Of a DNA stretch of 64,000 nt, positions 1 to 12,319 are shown in pieces. Both the position numbers and the translations under genes were made by a program. The notes under the pieces were generated by a model that saw nothing but the letters and a program-made list of their open reading frames with translations, was not told the DNA's origin and searched no databases. The stretch's first letter is position 1; each line of letters starts with the position of its first letter. The stretch lies in contig NC_079209.1 of NCBI RefSeq assembly GCF_026745355.1, positions 43,082,888-43,146,887 of the forward strand, given 5' to 3'. The DNA is from Beta vulgaris subsp. vulgaris. Lineage: Eukaryota > Streptophyta > Magnoliopsida > Caryophyllales > Amaranthaceae.

Positions 1-238
1 TAGGTGTTCTTGAATCGAGTTAGATTAGATTATGATTGTTCCTGCATATTGCATACAATAAGGATTAGGAGCATGCTTTACTGGATAATGCATCAACTTG
101 AGAATATTGCAAGTTGTACGCTAACAATTAGCCGTCATGGGATTAAGTTAGGAGTTGAAACGTTTGCAAGCTTTGAGGCAGTAGATATATCAATGTGATT
201 CTTGAATTACAGTGGACATAATGGTGCAGTGGAGAATT

Positions 239-412
239 AGTGATGTACTTTTAGGCCACTAGTGATGTACTTTTACAGGAGACTAGTGATGGTGCAGTGT
301 AAATTTTTCAATATGTTTTTGATTCTAAGACTAAGCATTTATAATTGGTGATGTACTGTTAGACCACTAGTGATGTACTTTTAAGCCACTGGTGATGTAT
401 CTTTAAGCCACT
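239..412 (+). repeat. 'gtgatgtac' minisatellite block 1
   Basis: About six copies of a 20-25 bp unit of the form 'gtgatgtacttttaagccac' are seen, separated by short unrelated bases. The spacing word after the core varies (actagt, attggt, actggt). The same unit recurs in three further clusters within the first 2.6 kb and more loosely near 4.5 kb. Subterminal arrays of this kind often mark DNA transposon ends, but no terminal inverted repeat was found. Confidence 0.7.
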
Positions 413-1525
413 ATTAGTTATATCAGTTCATAATGAGTCATGGATAATTGATGAGTATTTTGGAAATTTCTTTTTGAACGTTGTGGATACATCTTGCTAT
501 CTCCTCCATCTTTCCAGATTCCTTCCGAACACCTCTACTTCTAGAACTAGAGCTTCAGAGAGCTCCATTGCAGTAGTACATAATCTCCTGCTTACATGCT
601 TTGGCAATGAAGCAAGAACTCAGAAACATGCACTCTTTATTGATGCAGACATGGAGTCTTGCTTTTCCCAGCCAACATAAGACTTCGTAGCTTAGATTCA
701 TCCTTTCCTGAACCTAAAATATGGAAACAAAGGTAATAACACATAATATCTTGCATACATTAATATGTGTTAGGAATAAACCTAAATTCAAAATCAAAGA
801 CTTTGCGTGTGAAATTTTTTGTTACAAACAATTTTTGTTACAGACCAACTCCTTAGTTTGCTGCAGTTCGCTTCAAGGAATACATAATTAGTTAGTTAGA
901 ATGAAGAGGATAGAAGATATGAGAGAAAGTTGGCGAAGGAGGTCATTTAGTGAAGTAGATTGAGGCTTAAAGATAGAACCCTATAGATGTTTAAAGTGTC
1001 TTTAAAGAGAAATCTACATATTAATCTGATGTTGTATCTTTCTGCATGCAGTTTGCACAAGGAAAAACAAACACAAGCCCAATACAAAATTGAATTTGCA
1101 ACCATGCTCGGATTTAATTTTTGGGTTACTCGATTTGTATTGCAGCCAACCATCAAGCCCATGTAGTACAAGTAGAGTATATTCTTAAGAAATTGACAGA
1201 TCATTTACCACCTGAAGAAGTAGCAATCGTGAAGCACAACTACCTTTCATCTCTGGAGTTCATTGATCCATATTACAGTCCGCCGCTAATCCCACGTAGT
1301 TCAAGTGGTACTTTCCTTTTTCTTCGACTAAGGCAATGCGAGGCTACTAGTGGTGCATATTGAGAATTTCATGTGTATAAGCCTTTTTTGAGAATTTTAG
1401 TTGTGCAATGAAATGCCATAACACAATTTGGTCTATGTAAGACATATTATGTTTTTTATGCTTATACTATATGAATGATGATTCTTGACTAAAATTTCCT
1501 TGTGTCCTGGCAGTTATGCTTTCAA

Positions 1526-1725
1526 TTAGTGATGTACGTTTAAGTCATTGGTGATGTACATTTAATTCATCAGTGATGTACATTCAAATCATTGGTGATG
1601 TACCTTACAACTCATTGTTATATAGTCCTTATAATTTGAAGTTAGTTTCATTGAGCCTAGCTCACAACTCACGTATGTATTATAATTGTACCTTACATTT
1701 CAAAATGAGTTATATATATAGTTTT
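1526..1725 (+). repeat. 'gtgatgtac' block 2, first copy of a 200-bp direct repeat
   Basis: Four degenerate 'gtgatgtac' units are followed by a unique tail (ctcattgttatatag, then aatttgaagttagtttcattg, then a block ending near ttcaaaatgagttatata). The whole roughly 200-bp stretch recurs at 1985-2185 with a handful of substitutions, so the minisatellite and its tail were duplicated together at a spacing of about 457 bp. Confidence 0.7.
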
Positions 1726-1984
1726 AATTAATCATATTTTACTAACTTTGATACTGGATAATACATTCAAGTTCGATATTTTTAGAGCATCGTACACATT
1801 GAAATCCCCCTTACTAAGAAAACGAGCATGAAAATAGTCCTTGACCTACATTGCACAACACATACACTATATTAAGCTTTTTTCCCGTTAGTTATTTTCC
1901 ATCAATTTAGTAGTGAACTAGTTAGATATTTAGTTAACAACAATTCCATAATATTCCTACTATTTTGTATTTAACTTCAATTAG

Positions 1985-2215
1985 TGATGCACTTTTAAGC
2001 CATTGGTGATGTCCATTTAAGTCAGCAGTAATGTACATTCAAGTCATTGGTGATGTACCTTACAACTCATTGTTATATAGCCCATATAATTTGAAGTTAG
2101 TTTCATTGAGCCAAGCTCACACCTCATGTATGTATTATAATTGTACCTTACATTTCAAAATGAGTTATGTATATAGTTTCATTGAGCCAAGCTCACACCT
2201 CACACCTCACAACTA
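1985..2215 (+). repeat. 'gtgatgtac' block 3, second copy of the 200-bp direct repeat
   Basis: This repeats 1526-1725 in the same orientation, with 'gtgatgcac' and 'gtgatgtcc' variants of the core. Inside it, 'tttcattgagccaagctcac' itself occurs twice (near 2100 and 2177), so smaller internal duplications are also present. A short open frame through the repeat is a by-product of its low stop density, not a gene. Confidence 0.7.
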
Positions 2216-2452
2216 ATTTAATGTTGCATAGTTCATTGTTTAGAACATTATTCTATTAATTTGAGATCACGTGATAAAATCTTATACATTCATATGAGAT
2301 CTTGATACATTCTTTTCGAAATATACTTTTGAATTATACACTTGTTCTAATTTTTTCCTATAATGCAATTCATTTCTTGACTCACTTTCCATTACATCCA
2401 TTTTAATTAATAAATCAGTAGTGGGATTGAGATTTGAAAACAAGTAAATATA

Positions 2453-2508
2453 TGTGATGTACATTCAAGCCATTGGTAATGTACATTCAAGCCATTGATG
2501 ATGTATAT
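2453..2508 (+). repeat. 'gtgatgtac' block 4
   Basis: Three units of the 'gatgtacattcaagccattg' form occur head to tail, matching the cores of the earlier blocks. A weaker relative ('aatgtacttttagtgtagca') occurs near 4509-4558. Confidence 0.6.
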
Positions 2509-2873
2509 AAGCAAATTAGTTGAACATAATAAATTTAATCATCTTTTATAGACAATTCATATGAAAATCAACCACTTCAAAACCAAAAAATTTCGATACA
2601 TAAAAATTCTATTTAAACCAAAAATAAATACAAAAATTTAGCCAATTTTTCCACATATCAGCAAAAATTAAACAACAACACATGCACGTCTCTGAAATTC
2701 TGAAACAACCAGCTTCTGAGCCGGATTTCTTCGGGTGGAAAATCTCTGGTTCCTTTAGGTGGATTGACATCGATCTTCTGTGACACTTTAGTGATTAAAG
2801 ATGGAGAAAATCTCTTTTGCAACCCAAGTCTTGCTCATGTTTAGGTGATGGCAGCATAAGCATCGCGTTTTGC

Positions 2874-2956
2874 TTGGGAAAATCGCAACCCTTAGATTTC
2901 TATGATCTAACGGTTGTGATTTATTCTCACATATTAATCTATTCTCACCTAATAGT
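2874..2956 (+). repeat. 83-bp dispersed repeat, copy A
   Basis: The sequence from 'cttgggaaaatcgca' to 'ctattctcacct' recurs nearly unchanged at 5700-5782 in the same orientation, and again at about 9236-9315 in the duplicated contig end. It includes 'gatctaacggttgtgattta' followed by three spaced 'ttctcac' words. It reads like the terminus of a plant repeat family, but I cannot name the family. Confidence 0.65.
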
Positions 2957-4690
2957 TCTCCTTCCATTGATGTATACATGATGGGCACTCGAAGAAATTA
3001 GTCTGTCCTTCATCTGCCAACCTCGTCTGTTGTGTCAAGATAAATTGATAAACAATTGAGTTAATAAAGAATACATATGGCTAACATGCTCTTAGAGCTT
3101 ACTCGTCTTGAATCAACCAGCTCAACAGGGCTGTGTCCACACATTTGACATGGTTGGTTAACCTGGAAAGACAATTAAGAGCACATACATCAGAATTACA
3201 TTTCCCAGAAAATGACTACACTGAATTTAAAGGTTTCTTGTTAGCTCTATTGACCTATTGTCTGTCAACTTTCACATCACCACCAATCACTCCATCCACC
3301 TTCACAAATGGCTCCATTTGTAATGCTCTTCTAATATCCTATAAGATTAATACCAGGCAGTGTCAGCAAAACCCAAATAGATGAAGAAAAACCCAAATAG
3401 ATGAAGAAAAACCTATCAGACAGATACTTGCTTGTTGTCTTTAGTTTTTTGTTTGTATTAACATATTCAAATACGTTTTTGTGACCACATATTCAACGGG
3501 AACACAATTGTCAATTACTCTCCTTTGTTTGGTTCTTGAACGGAAAGTTAGCGAGTAAAGAAACAATGAAAATAAAAAATTAAAGGAAGATATAATATAA
3601 TCTAACATTGTAAGAAGTATTTTCCAGCACATTTTCCCCAGTAACAAACTAAACAAAAGAAATAGGATATCCACTATTTTTGGATAATGTTTCTACTAAA
3701 CCAAACACTCTCTTATAGCTAGACAACTAGTAAAACTTACAACCAAAACTGAAAGCTAGTAGTAATACCAAATAGGTGCAAGATATGAAGTTATTGTCAG
3801 ACCGAAGCAGCCAAGAAGACCCTAAAATGTATATCTTCAAAATTCAACTAGAAACAATGACAAAAAATTTAAACCAAAGAAGCGTTGCCAGCATCTAGTA
3901 ACCAGCGCAAGCTCCAACCTTAGAAGGAACGAAGACTTGCCTAATAGGCTAATAAACTGATTAAGAAATGCCCAAAGACGAGGCAGCGTATATATAAAGA
4001 GCACCTAGTGGACAGTGATATACCAACTTAGACCACAATTCAAGACTAGCTTGAAAAAAATAGTTCAAGGCTGGTTATAATGCTGCACTAGACAATAATA
4101 ACACACTCTTAGCTCACTATTGGCCTGGTCAGAAAAGGTGGGAAAAAACAGCCTTTTCTTGAACAAAAACATGTCTTTAGGAATCATCATTTCTAGATAT
4201 CAGAGAAAAAAGTTATCAAGATATAAAAATGGTGACACTAGTCATTACACCAATCCCCTAGACATCCTAGTCAGTGCTCTGAGTCTTACCACCACATTGT
4301 ACATGTAAACAATATTCTGACAGAAGCAAGTTCATACAAGAAGATTTTATTTCTCTTCTAAACTACTAACTCTTCTAAACTTTCCATTGCACTTCTCTTT
4401 CTACACCTCTATAAGATTTTCTTTCTCTTATATTCTTTTCTCAATCAACTTGTTTCTTTCTGTGCAATATAAATTGACAACTAGTACTTAATAATGTCCT
4501 TGAGATTTAATGTACTTTTAGTGTAGCAATAATGTACTTTTAGTGTAGCACTAATGTACTCAAGTGGAGTTCTATGTATGATTAAGAAAAATAGAGTATC
4601 CAAAGACATACAAATATCACTCAACTAAACTTTTCTGAGCATTATGTAATAGATCTTTAATTAGATGTGATGACTTTGCGAACCCTTCAA
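2957..4690. other. Gene-free AT-rich stretch
   Basis: No supported gene. Short frames on both strands (at most 83 codons) show no domain. Polypyrimidine runs, a loose 'aatgtacttttagtg' repeat near 4500 and general AT richness are all I can see. Confidence 0.45.
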
Positions 4691-4709
4691 TTTTGCTTCG
4701 CCAAAATGG

Positions 4710-5700
4710 TGGCGCCATCATCGTAGGGAAAATCAATCCTTAACCAAGCTAAGGTGGTGGCAACTATATCTTAAGAGTGATTGGTCATATCCTCTTTAAT
4801 TTGTCTAGTTCCATTTGAATGGACTGTTAAACTTGTACTATTGCTTTTAATTAGTTTAAAGATAATATTTAGGAAAGTAACGTATTGACTTGAAGAGTGT
4901 TTCTTTATCCTTACAAAGACGTACAAACTCCGTAACTTCGCAGCAAGATATTGGCATTTTTCACCCGAATATGTTAAAAATCGAGGTGAGATACTCAAGA
5001 TCACAACAATCAAATAAAACAGCAGGTCTCATATACAACTCATGTAGTATACACCCAAAAAAAATTACTTTTTGAGAATCAAGAAATAAAATAAAAAGCA
5101 TTCAACAAAGGTCAGCAAGATAGCAACAATTAGTAGAATTGATTTAGCTTAGAGTTTAGCACAATTCAACCCAGATACTCAAATCACAAAGAAACAAACC
5201 CACAAAAATAAAAATAAAAAGAAATGATCTTTACATTCAAAGAAAGCAAGGCAAGGTGGTTCATTTCTGCAACTAAGCAAGTAATGATCTTTACGTTTAG
5301 CCATGGCGAAATATCAACAACAAAAACATATTTCATTGTTACTAATTAATAAAAATTATGATCACAGAGATAATTTAACAAGAAGAGCATAAAATTAAGA
5401 ACAACAAAATTGCAAAACAGATTTAAAGCAAGCAAAATTTCGTACCTAATAATGATTGAATTGAACGATTGAGCAACACCCAATTTGATGAATTGAACGA
5501 TTGAGGAACACTAAAATTTGATGAATTGAACAAACTTTTGATGGATGAATCAATCGATGAAGAGAGAAGATTTCAGATTTTTGCTCGTAAAAAATCGAAC
5601 GATGAAGAGAGAGATGGGTTTTCAATTTTCCCATTTAACTATTGTTTTAAACGCTAGAATGATCACTTGTTATGAAAAGTGATGGGTTTTGTTATTAGGG
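4710..5700. other. Flank outside the palindrome, no gene recognised
   Basis: AT-rich sequence containing a direct repeat of 'aatttgatgaattgaac' near 5480-5530 and short T-rich or CT-rich tracts that look like a transcribed leader when read on the minus strand. I see no coding potential beyond 62 codons and assign no function. The same stretch reappears at 8255-9240 because of the contig-end duplication. Confidence 0.4.
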
Positions 5701-5806
5701 CTTGGGAAAATCGCAGCCCTTAGATTTCTATGATCTAACGGTTGTGATTTATTCTCACATATTAATCTATTCTCACATAACTCTTCATTCTCACGGGATC
5801 CCGACT
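5700..5806 (+). repeat. 83-bp dispersed repeat, copy B, with extension
   Basis: This is the second copy of the repeat at 2874-2956. Here it continues through 'cattctcacgggatcccgac' straight into a (TA)n array. The (TA)n array then joins the broken 3' end of gypsy pol, so this repeat marks the outer left edge of the rearranged region. Confidence 0.6.
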
Positions 5807-6153
<347 letters not shown>

Positions 6154-7405
6154 GCTTCCTCGTACTTTTGGCTTCTCCAAAGCACCTTAACCAAGGGTAT
6201 CACCTTTCTTCTCAGAGCACGATTCTGACGGTCCAAGATCTGAACAGGTCGCTCCTCAAAAGTCATATTCGGCTCAATCGAAACCGACTCTATAGGAATG
6301 ACATGAGACTGATCGCTGCGATACCTCCGCAACTGCGACACATGGAACACATCATGCACCCTCGACAACTCAGGGGGCATAGCCAATCTATAAGCCACCT
6401 CCCCAATTCTCTCGAGAATCTCATAGGGGCCAACATACTTCGGGCTTAATTTGCCTTTTTGCCCAAATCTCGCTACTCCCTTCATCGGAGATACCTTCAA
6501 CAACACCTTATTTCCCACGGCGAAAGAAATAGGCTTACGACGCAAATCTGCATAAGACCTTTGCCTATCTTGAGCAGCCTTCATTCTAGCCTGAATCACC
6601 TTCACTTGCTCAACGGTATCTTGGATCAAGTCCGGCCCCAATACTAACGAATCACTTATGTCGCTCCAACAAGTAGGACTACGACACTTTCGCCCATACA
6701 AGGCCTCATAAGGAGCCATCTGAATGCTAGCATGGTAACTGTTGTTGTAAGAGAACTCCACCAAATCCAATGACTTCAACCAAGACTCTTGAAATTCCAA
6801 AGCACAGGCACGGAGCATATCCTCCAGAGTCTGAATAGTCCTCTCTGTTTGCCCATCCGTAGCAGCATGGAAAGCAGTTTTCAACTTCAACTTAGTACCA
6901 AATGCTTCATGCAGAGCAATCCAGAAATGGGACAAAAATATAGGGTTTCGTTCAGATACTATATCCTTCGGAACACCATGCAGTCGAATGATTTCATTAG
7001 CGTAAGCTTCCGCTAACTCTTCCATAGACCAAGTATTCTTCATCGAATAAACCGAGCCACCTTAGTCAATCGGTCCACAATCACCCACACGACATTCTTA
7101 CCACCAGCAGCTCTCGGAAGACCCATAACAAAGTCCATCGAGATAGAATCAAACTTCCATGCGGGAATTGGTAATGGTTGTAGCAAACCACCTGGTCTTT
7201 GATGCTCGATCTTGACCCTTTGACACACCAGACACCTAGCCACAAATTCGGCCACTTCCCTCTTCATACAAGGCCACCAGAAGTTAGCCTTGAGATCCTT
7301 GTAAAGCTTATCACCCCCAGGATGAACAAAATAGGGAGTACAATGAGCTTCTTCGAGAATCTTCTTCTTAAGCTCTAAGTCATTAGGCACGCACCAACGA
7401 CCCAT
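6154..7405 (-). pseudogene. Gypsy integrase and chromodomain-like C terminus (left contig copy)
   Basis: This encodes the 3' part of pol. From 7405 downward it has the integrase zinc-binding region (HPGGDKLYK ... CLVC), the catalytic core beginning with 'SISMDFVMGLP', '[18 protein letters not shown]', and a terminal region with '[14 protein letters not shown]' and '[10 protein letters not shown]' leading into a chromodomain-like end. One frameshift lies near 7040, where 'FIP' becomes 'FIR'; the second contig copy reads through there, so it may be a base-calling error. The last residues before the break at 6153 are 'QKYEEA', after which the frame runs into the (TA)n array. Confidence 0.8.
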
Positions 7406-7737
7406 AATTTTAGACCTCCCTCGGAATCGACTTCAAAATTTTCGGCTCGACCCTGAGCCTCAGCTTCACGGATCTTCTGCAACTTAGGATCATTTTTCTG
7501 CTTCTCCCGCAACTCTTGGAATAAGGCAGGCTCGACACTCATAGCACAAAGAGTTTTTACCGAACCCCGAGGTACCACCTCGATTTCAAGCTTCCGAAAT
7601 TCATCACACAAGTCTCTCGGCGGAATTCTAACCGCATTTAGAGAATGCTTCGACTTACGGCTGACAGCATCCGCAACCACATTAGCTTTACCCTCATGGT
7701 AATCAAGCTGCAGATCATAATCCTTGATCAGCTCCAA
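7406..7737 (-). pseudogene. Gypsy RNase H-integrase linker, cut by the gap
   Basis: On the minus strand this reads '...[20 protein letters not shown]' and '[10 protein letters not shown]', the conserved end of the Ty3/gypsy RNase H domain, and then the linker to integrase. The sequence stops at the N run. The same protein continues without interruption in the second contig copy at 10903-11227 and beyond. Confidence 0.75.
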
Positions 7738-8237
7738 NNNNNNNNNNNNNNNNNNNNNNNNNNNNNNNNNNNNNNNNNNNNNNNNNNNNNNNNNNNNNNN
7801 NNNNNNNNNNNNNNNNNNNNNNNNNNNNNNNNNNNNNNNNNNNNNNNNNNNNNNNNNNNNNNNNNNNNNNNNNNNNNNNNNNNNNNNNNNNNNNNNNNNN
7901 NNNNNNNNNNNNNNNNNNNNNNNNNNNNNNNNNNNNNNNNNNNNNNNNNNNNNNNNNNNNNNNNNNNNNNNNNNNNNNNNNNNNNNNNNNNNNNNNNNNN
8001 NNNNNNNNNNNNNNNNNNNNNNNNNNNNNNNNNNNNNNNNNNNNNNNNNNNNNNNNNNNNNNNNNNNNNNNNNNNNNNNNNNNNNNNNNNNNNNNNNNNN
8101 NNNNNNNNNNNNNNNNNNNNNNNNNNNNNNNNNNNNNNNNNNNNNNNNNNNNNNNNNNNNNNNNNNNNNNNNNNNNNNNNNNNNNNNNNNNNNNNNNNNN
8201 NNNNNNNNNNNNNNNNNNNNNNNNNNNNNNNNNNNNN
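7738..8237. other. Assembly gap of exactly 500 N
   Basis: The run of N is exactly 500 long, a conventional placeholder length used when scaffolding contigs of unknown spacing. Both sides carry the same roughly 3 kb in direct orientation, so the true gap size is probably negative. Open frames reported through the N run have no meaning. Confidence 0.97.
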
Positions 8238-8239
8238 TT

Positions 8240-9345
8240 CTTCGCCAAAATGGTGGCGCCATCATCGTAGGGAAAATCAATCCTTAACCAAGCTAAGGTG
8301 GTGGCAACTATATCTTAAGAGTGATTGGTCATATCCTCTTTAATTTGTCTAGTTCCATTTGAATGGACTTTAAACTTGTACTATTGCTTTTAATTAGTTT
8401 AAAGATAATATTTAGGAAAGTAACGTATTGACTTGAAGAGTGTTTCTTTATCCTTACAAAGACGTACAAACTCCGTAACTTCGCAGCAAGATATTGGCAT
8501 TTTTCACCCGGAATATGTTAAAAATCGAGGTGAGATACTCAAGATCACAACAATCAAATAAAACAGCAGGTCTCATATACAACTCATGTAGTATACACCC
8601 AAAAAAAATTACTTTTTGAGAATCAAGAAATAAAATAAAAAGCATTCAACAAAGGTCAGCAAGATAGCAACAATTAGTAGAATTGATTTAGCTTAGAGTT
8701 TAGCACAATTCAACCAGATACTCAAATCACAAAGAAACAAACCCACAAAAATAAAAATAAAAAGAAATGATCTTTACATTCAAAGAAAGCAAGGCAAGGT
8801 GTTCATTTCTGCAACTAAGCAAGTAATGATCTTTACGTTTAGCCATGGCGAAATATCAACAACAAAAACATATTTCATTGTTACTAATTAATAAAAATTA
8901 TGATCACAGAGATAATTTAACAAGAAGAGCAAAATTAAGAACAACAAAATTGCAAAACAGATTTAAAGCAAGCAAAATTTCGTACCTAATAATGATTGAA
9001 TTGAACGATTGAGCAACACCCAATTTGATGAATTGAACGATTGAGAACACTAAAATTTGGAATTGAACAAACTTTTGATGGATGAATCAATCGATGAAGA
9101 AGAAGATTTCAGATTTTTGCTCGTAAAAAATCGAACGATGAAGAGAGAGATGGGTTTTCAATTTTCCCATTTAACTATTGTTTTAAACGCTAGAATGATC
9201 ACTTGTTATGAAAAGTGATGGGTTTTGTTATTAGGGCTTGGAAAATCGCAGCCCTTAGATTTCTATATCTAACGTTGTGATTTATTCTCACATATTAATC
9301 TTTCTCACATAACTCTTCATTCTCACGGGATCCCGACTCTATATG

Positions 9346-9396
<51 letters not shown>

Positions 9397-11227
9397 GTAT
9401 ATATATATAATATATATACATATATATAATATATACATATATATATATATAATAATACATATATATATATATATACATACATATACATATATATATATAC
9501 ATATTATATAATATACATATATATATTATATACATATATTATATATATATATATGTATATAATATATATTGTATGTATATATATATGTATATATGTATGT
9601 ATATATATATATGTATATATGTATATATGTATGTATATATATGTATATATATATGTATATAGCTTCCTCGTACTTTTGGCTTCTCCAAAGCACCTTAACC
9701 AAGGGTATCACCTTTCTTCTCAGAGCACGATTCTGACGGTCCAAGATCTGAACAGGTCGCTCCTCAAAAGTCATATTCGGCTCAATCGAAACCGACTCTA
9801 TAGGAATGACATGAGACTGATCGCTGCGATACCTCCGCAACTGCGACACATGGAAACATCATGCACCTCGACAACTCAGGGGCATAGCCAATCTATAAGC
9901 CACCTCCCCAATTCTCTCGAGAATCTCATAGGGCCAACATACTTCGGCTTAATTTGCCTTTTTGCCCAAATCTCGCACTCCCTTCATCGGAGATACCTTC
10001 AACAACACCTTATTTCCCACGGCGAAAGAAATAGGCTTACGACGCAATCTGCATAAGACCTTTGCCTACTTGAGCAGCCTTCATTCTAGCCTGAATCACC
10101 TTCACTTGCTCAACGGTATCTTGGATCAAGTCCGGCCCAATACTAACGAATCACTTATGTCGCTCCAACAAGTAGGACTACGACACTTTCGCCCATACAA
10201 GGCCTCATAAGGAGCCATCTGAATGCTAGCATGGTAACTGTTGTTGTAAGAGAACTCCACCAAATCCAATGACTTCAACCAAGACTCTTGAAATTCCAAA
10301 GCACAGCACGGAGCATATCCTCCAGAGTCTGAATAGTCCTCTCTGTTTGCCCATCCGTAGCAGCATGGAAAGCAGTTTCAACTTCAACTTAGTACCAAAT
10401 GCTTCTGCAGAGCAATCCAGAAATGGGACAAAAATATAGGGTTTCGTTCAGATACTATATCCTTCGGAACACCATGCAGTCGAATGATTTCATTAGCGTA
10501 AGCTTCCGCTAACTCTTCCATAGACCAAGTATTCTTCATCGGAATAAACCGAGCCACCTTAGTCAATCGGTCCACAATCACCCACACGACATTCTTACCA
10601 CCAGCAGCTCTCGGAAGACCCATAACAAAGTCCATCGAGATAGAATCAAACTTCCATGCGGGAATTGGTAATGGTTGTAGCAAACCACCTGGTCTTTGAT
10701 GCTCGATCTTGACCCTTTGACACACCAGACACCTAGCCACAAATTCGGCCACTTCCCTCTTCATACAAGGCCACCAGAAGTTAGCCTTGAGATCCTTGTA
10801 AAGCTTATCACCCCCAGGATGAACAAAATAGGGAGTACAATGAGCTTCTTCGAGAATCTTCTTCTTAAGCTCTAAGTCATTAGGCACGCACCAACGACCC
10901 ATAATTTTAGACCTCCCTCGGAATCGACTTCAAAATTTTCGGCTCGACCCTGAGCCTCAGCTTCACGGATCTTCTGAACTTAGGATCATTTTTCTGCTTC
11001 TCCGCAACTCTTGGAAAAGGCAGGCTCGACACTCATAGCACAAAGAGTTTTACCGAACCCCGAGGTACCACCTCGATTTCAAGCTTCCGAACATCACACA
11101 AGTCTCTCGGCGGAATTCTAACCGCATTTAGAGAATGCTTCGACTTACGGCTGACAGCATCCGCAACCACATTAGCTTTACCCTCATGGTAATCAAGCTG
11201 CAGATCATAATCCTTGATCAGCTCCAA
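8240..11227. repeat. Right copy of the contig-end duplication (lower-quality consensus)
   Basis: This repeats 4695-7737 collinearly: the AT-rich flank (8255-9235), the 83-bp repeat (about 9236-9315), the (TA)n array (about 9341-9660), and the integrase to RNase H part of gypsy pol (9661-11227). Compared with the left copy it has many isolated one-base deletions, typical of an unpolished contig end. Beyond 11227 the sequence continues uniquely into RNase H and RT, so this contig carries the true continuation of the element. Confidence 0.85.
9661..10902 (-). pseudogene. Gypsy integrase and C terminus (second contig copy)
   Basis: Same domains as 6154-7405. Here the integrase N-terminal half is open from 10902 to 10384 (172 codons), from the zinc-binding region through '[12 protein letters not shown]' and '[18 protein letters not shown]', without the frameshift seen in the first copy. 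The part after that is broken by single-base losses, for example near 10380, 9960 and 9860. The two copies complement one another, which supports their being two drafts of one locus. Confidence 0.75.
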
Positions 11228-11791
11228 CCATCTCCTCTGCCTCATATTCAAATCCCTTTGAGTGAAGATGTACTTGAGGCTTTTATGCTCGGTAAACACC
11301 CTACATGAAACTCCATATAGGTAGTGCCGCCAGATTTTAAGAGCAAACACCACAGTGGCCAACTCCAGATCATGAGTAGGGTAATTCTTTTCAAGCACCT
11401 TCAACTGCATGGAGGCATACGCCACCACTTTTCCTCGTTGCATAAGAACACAACCCAACCCGAGCTTTGATGCGTCACTATATACTTCAAAGCCAACCCC
11501 TTCGGTAGGCAAGGTCAGAACAGGCGCGGTAGTGAGGCACTTCTTCGATTCTTGAAATGCTTTTTCACACTCTTCGGACCACAGGAACTTGCTCTCCTTC
11601 TTCATCAATTTAGTCAACGGCTGGGCTATCCTTGAGAAATCCTTAACAAACCTCCGATAATAACCAGCAAGACCTAGGAAACTCCGGATTTCGAAAACAT
11701 TTTTAGGACTCTCCCAATCCACCACAGCTCTAACCTTAGAAGGATCCACCATAACTCCATCCTTGCCGATGACATGGCCTAGGAACGACAC
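11033..11791 (-). pseudogene. Gypsy RNase H domain (left element)
   Basis: A 252-codon open frame holding the end of RT ('[12 protein letters not shown]', '[19 protein letters not shown]') and the RNase H domain, with '[16 protein letters not shown]' (first catalytic Asp), '[20 protein letters not shown]' (the Glu helix) and '[10 protein letters not shown]' (the normal ADALSR-type end). It degrades the RNA strand of the RNA-DNA hybrid during retrotransposition. It is separated from the upstream RT frame by a frameshift around 11830. The same region in the right arm (38000-38800) is much more damaged. Confidence 0.8.
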
Positions 11792-11839
11792 CTCCTTCAG
11801 CCAGAACTCACACTTAGAGAATTTTGCAAACCACTTTTG

Positions 11840-12310
11840 TTACCTTATAATACCCAAGATCAACCTTAGATGCTTCTCATGCTCTTCTTCATTCTTAGAG
11901 TACACCAGGATATCATCGATGAAAACAACTATACACGAATCCAGGAACTCATGGAAAGAGCGGTTCATCTGATCCATGAATACAACAAGGGCATTAGTAA
12001 GACCAAAGGGCATGACAACAAACTCATAGTGCCCATATCTTGTCCGGAAGGCGGTCTTAGGAATATCTTCTTTCTTCACCGGGATCTGGTGATAGCCTGA
12101 CCTCAAATCTATCTTCGAGAATACTCCAGCACCCTTTAGCTGGTCAAACAGATCCTCAATGCGAGGCAAGGGATACCTATTCTTGACAGTCACCTTGTTC
12201 AATTCACGATAATCGATGCAAAGCCGCATACTCCCATCCTTCTTCTTGACAAACAGAACAAGAGCACCCCACGGCGAGACACTTGGCCTAATAAATTCCT
12301 TATCAATCAA
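11840..12310 (-). pseudogene. Gypsy reverse transcriptase core (left element)
   Basis: The 156-codon frame carries the central Ty3/gypsy RT motifs in order: '[20 protein letters not shown]', '[20 protein letters not shown]', '[15 protein letters not shown]', '[13 protein letters not shown]' and the catalytic box 'FIDDILVYS', where the two adjacent aspartates coordinate the metal. One change from the usual family sequence is '[10 protein letters not shown]', where AxFMxxMN is expected. A stop between this frame and the protease frame (near 12318) breaks the polyprotein. Confidence 0.85.
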
Positions 12311-12319
12311 TTCTTGCAG

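Larger units (their letters stand above)
1..2870. other. AT-rich flank without a supported gene
   Basis: I see no gene here. The longest open frames are 60-85 codons, have no recognisable domain and are scattered on both strands. A frame at 1121-1363 looks slightly more protein-like, but it lacks flanking splice signals or a family match I can name. The stretch is mostly AT-rich and carries several blocks of the 'gtgatgtac' repeat, listed separately, so it is probably part of a repetitive element whose ends I could not define. Confidence 0.5.

Noticed and set aside
1121..1363. 80-codon frame that looks mildly protein-like
   Set aside because: No domain, no paired splice sites and surrounded by repeats; too weak to call.
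7375..8343. Open frames across the N run
   Set aside because: They exist only because unknown bases hold no stop codons.
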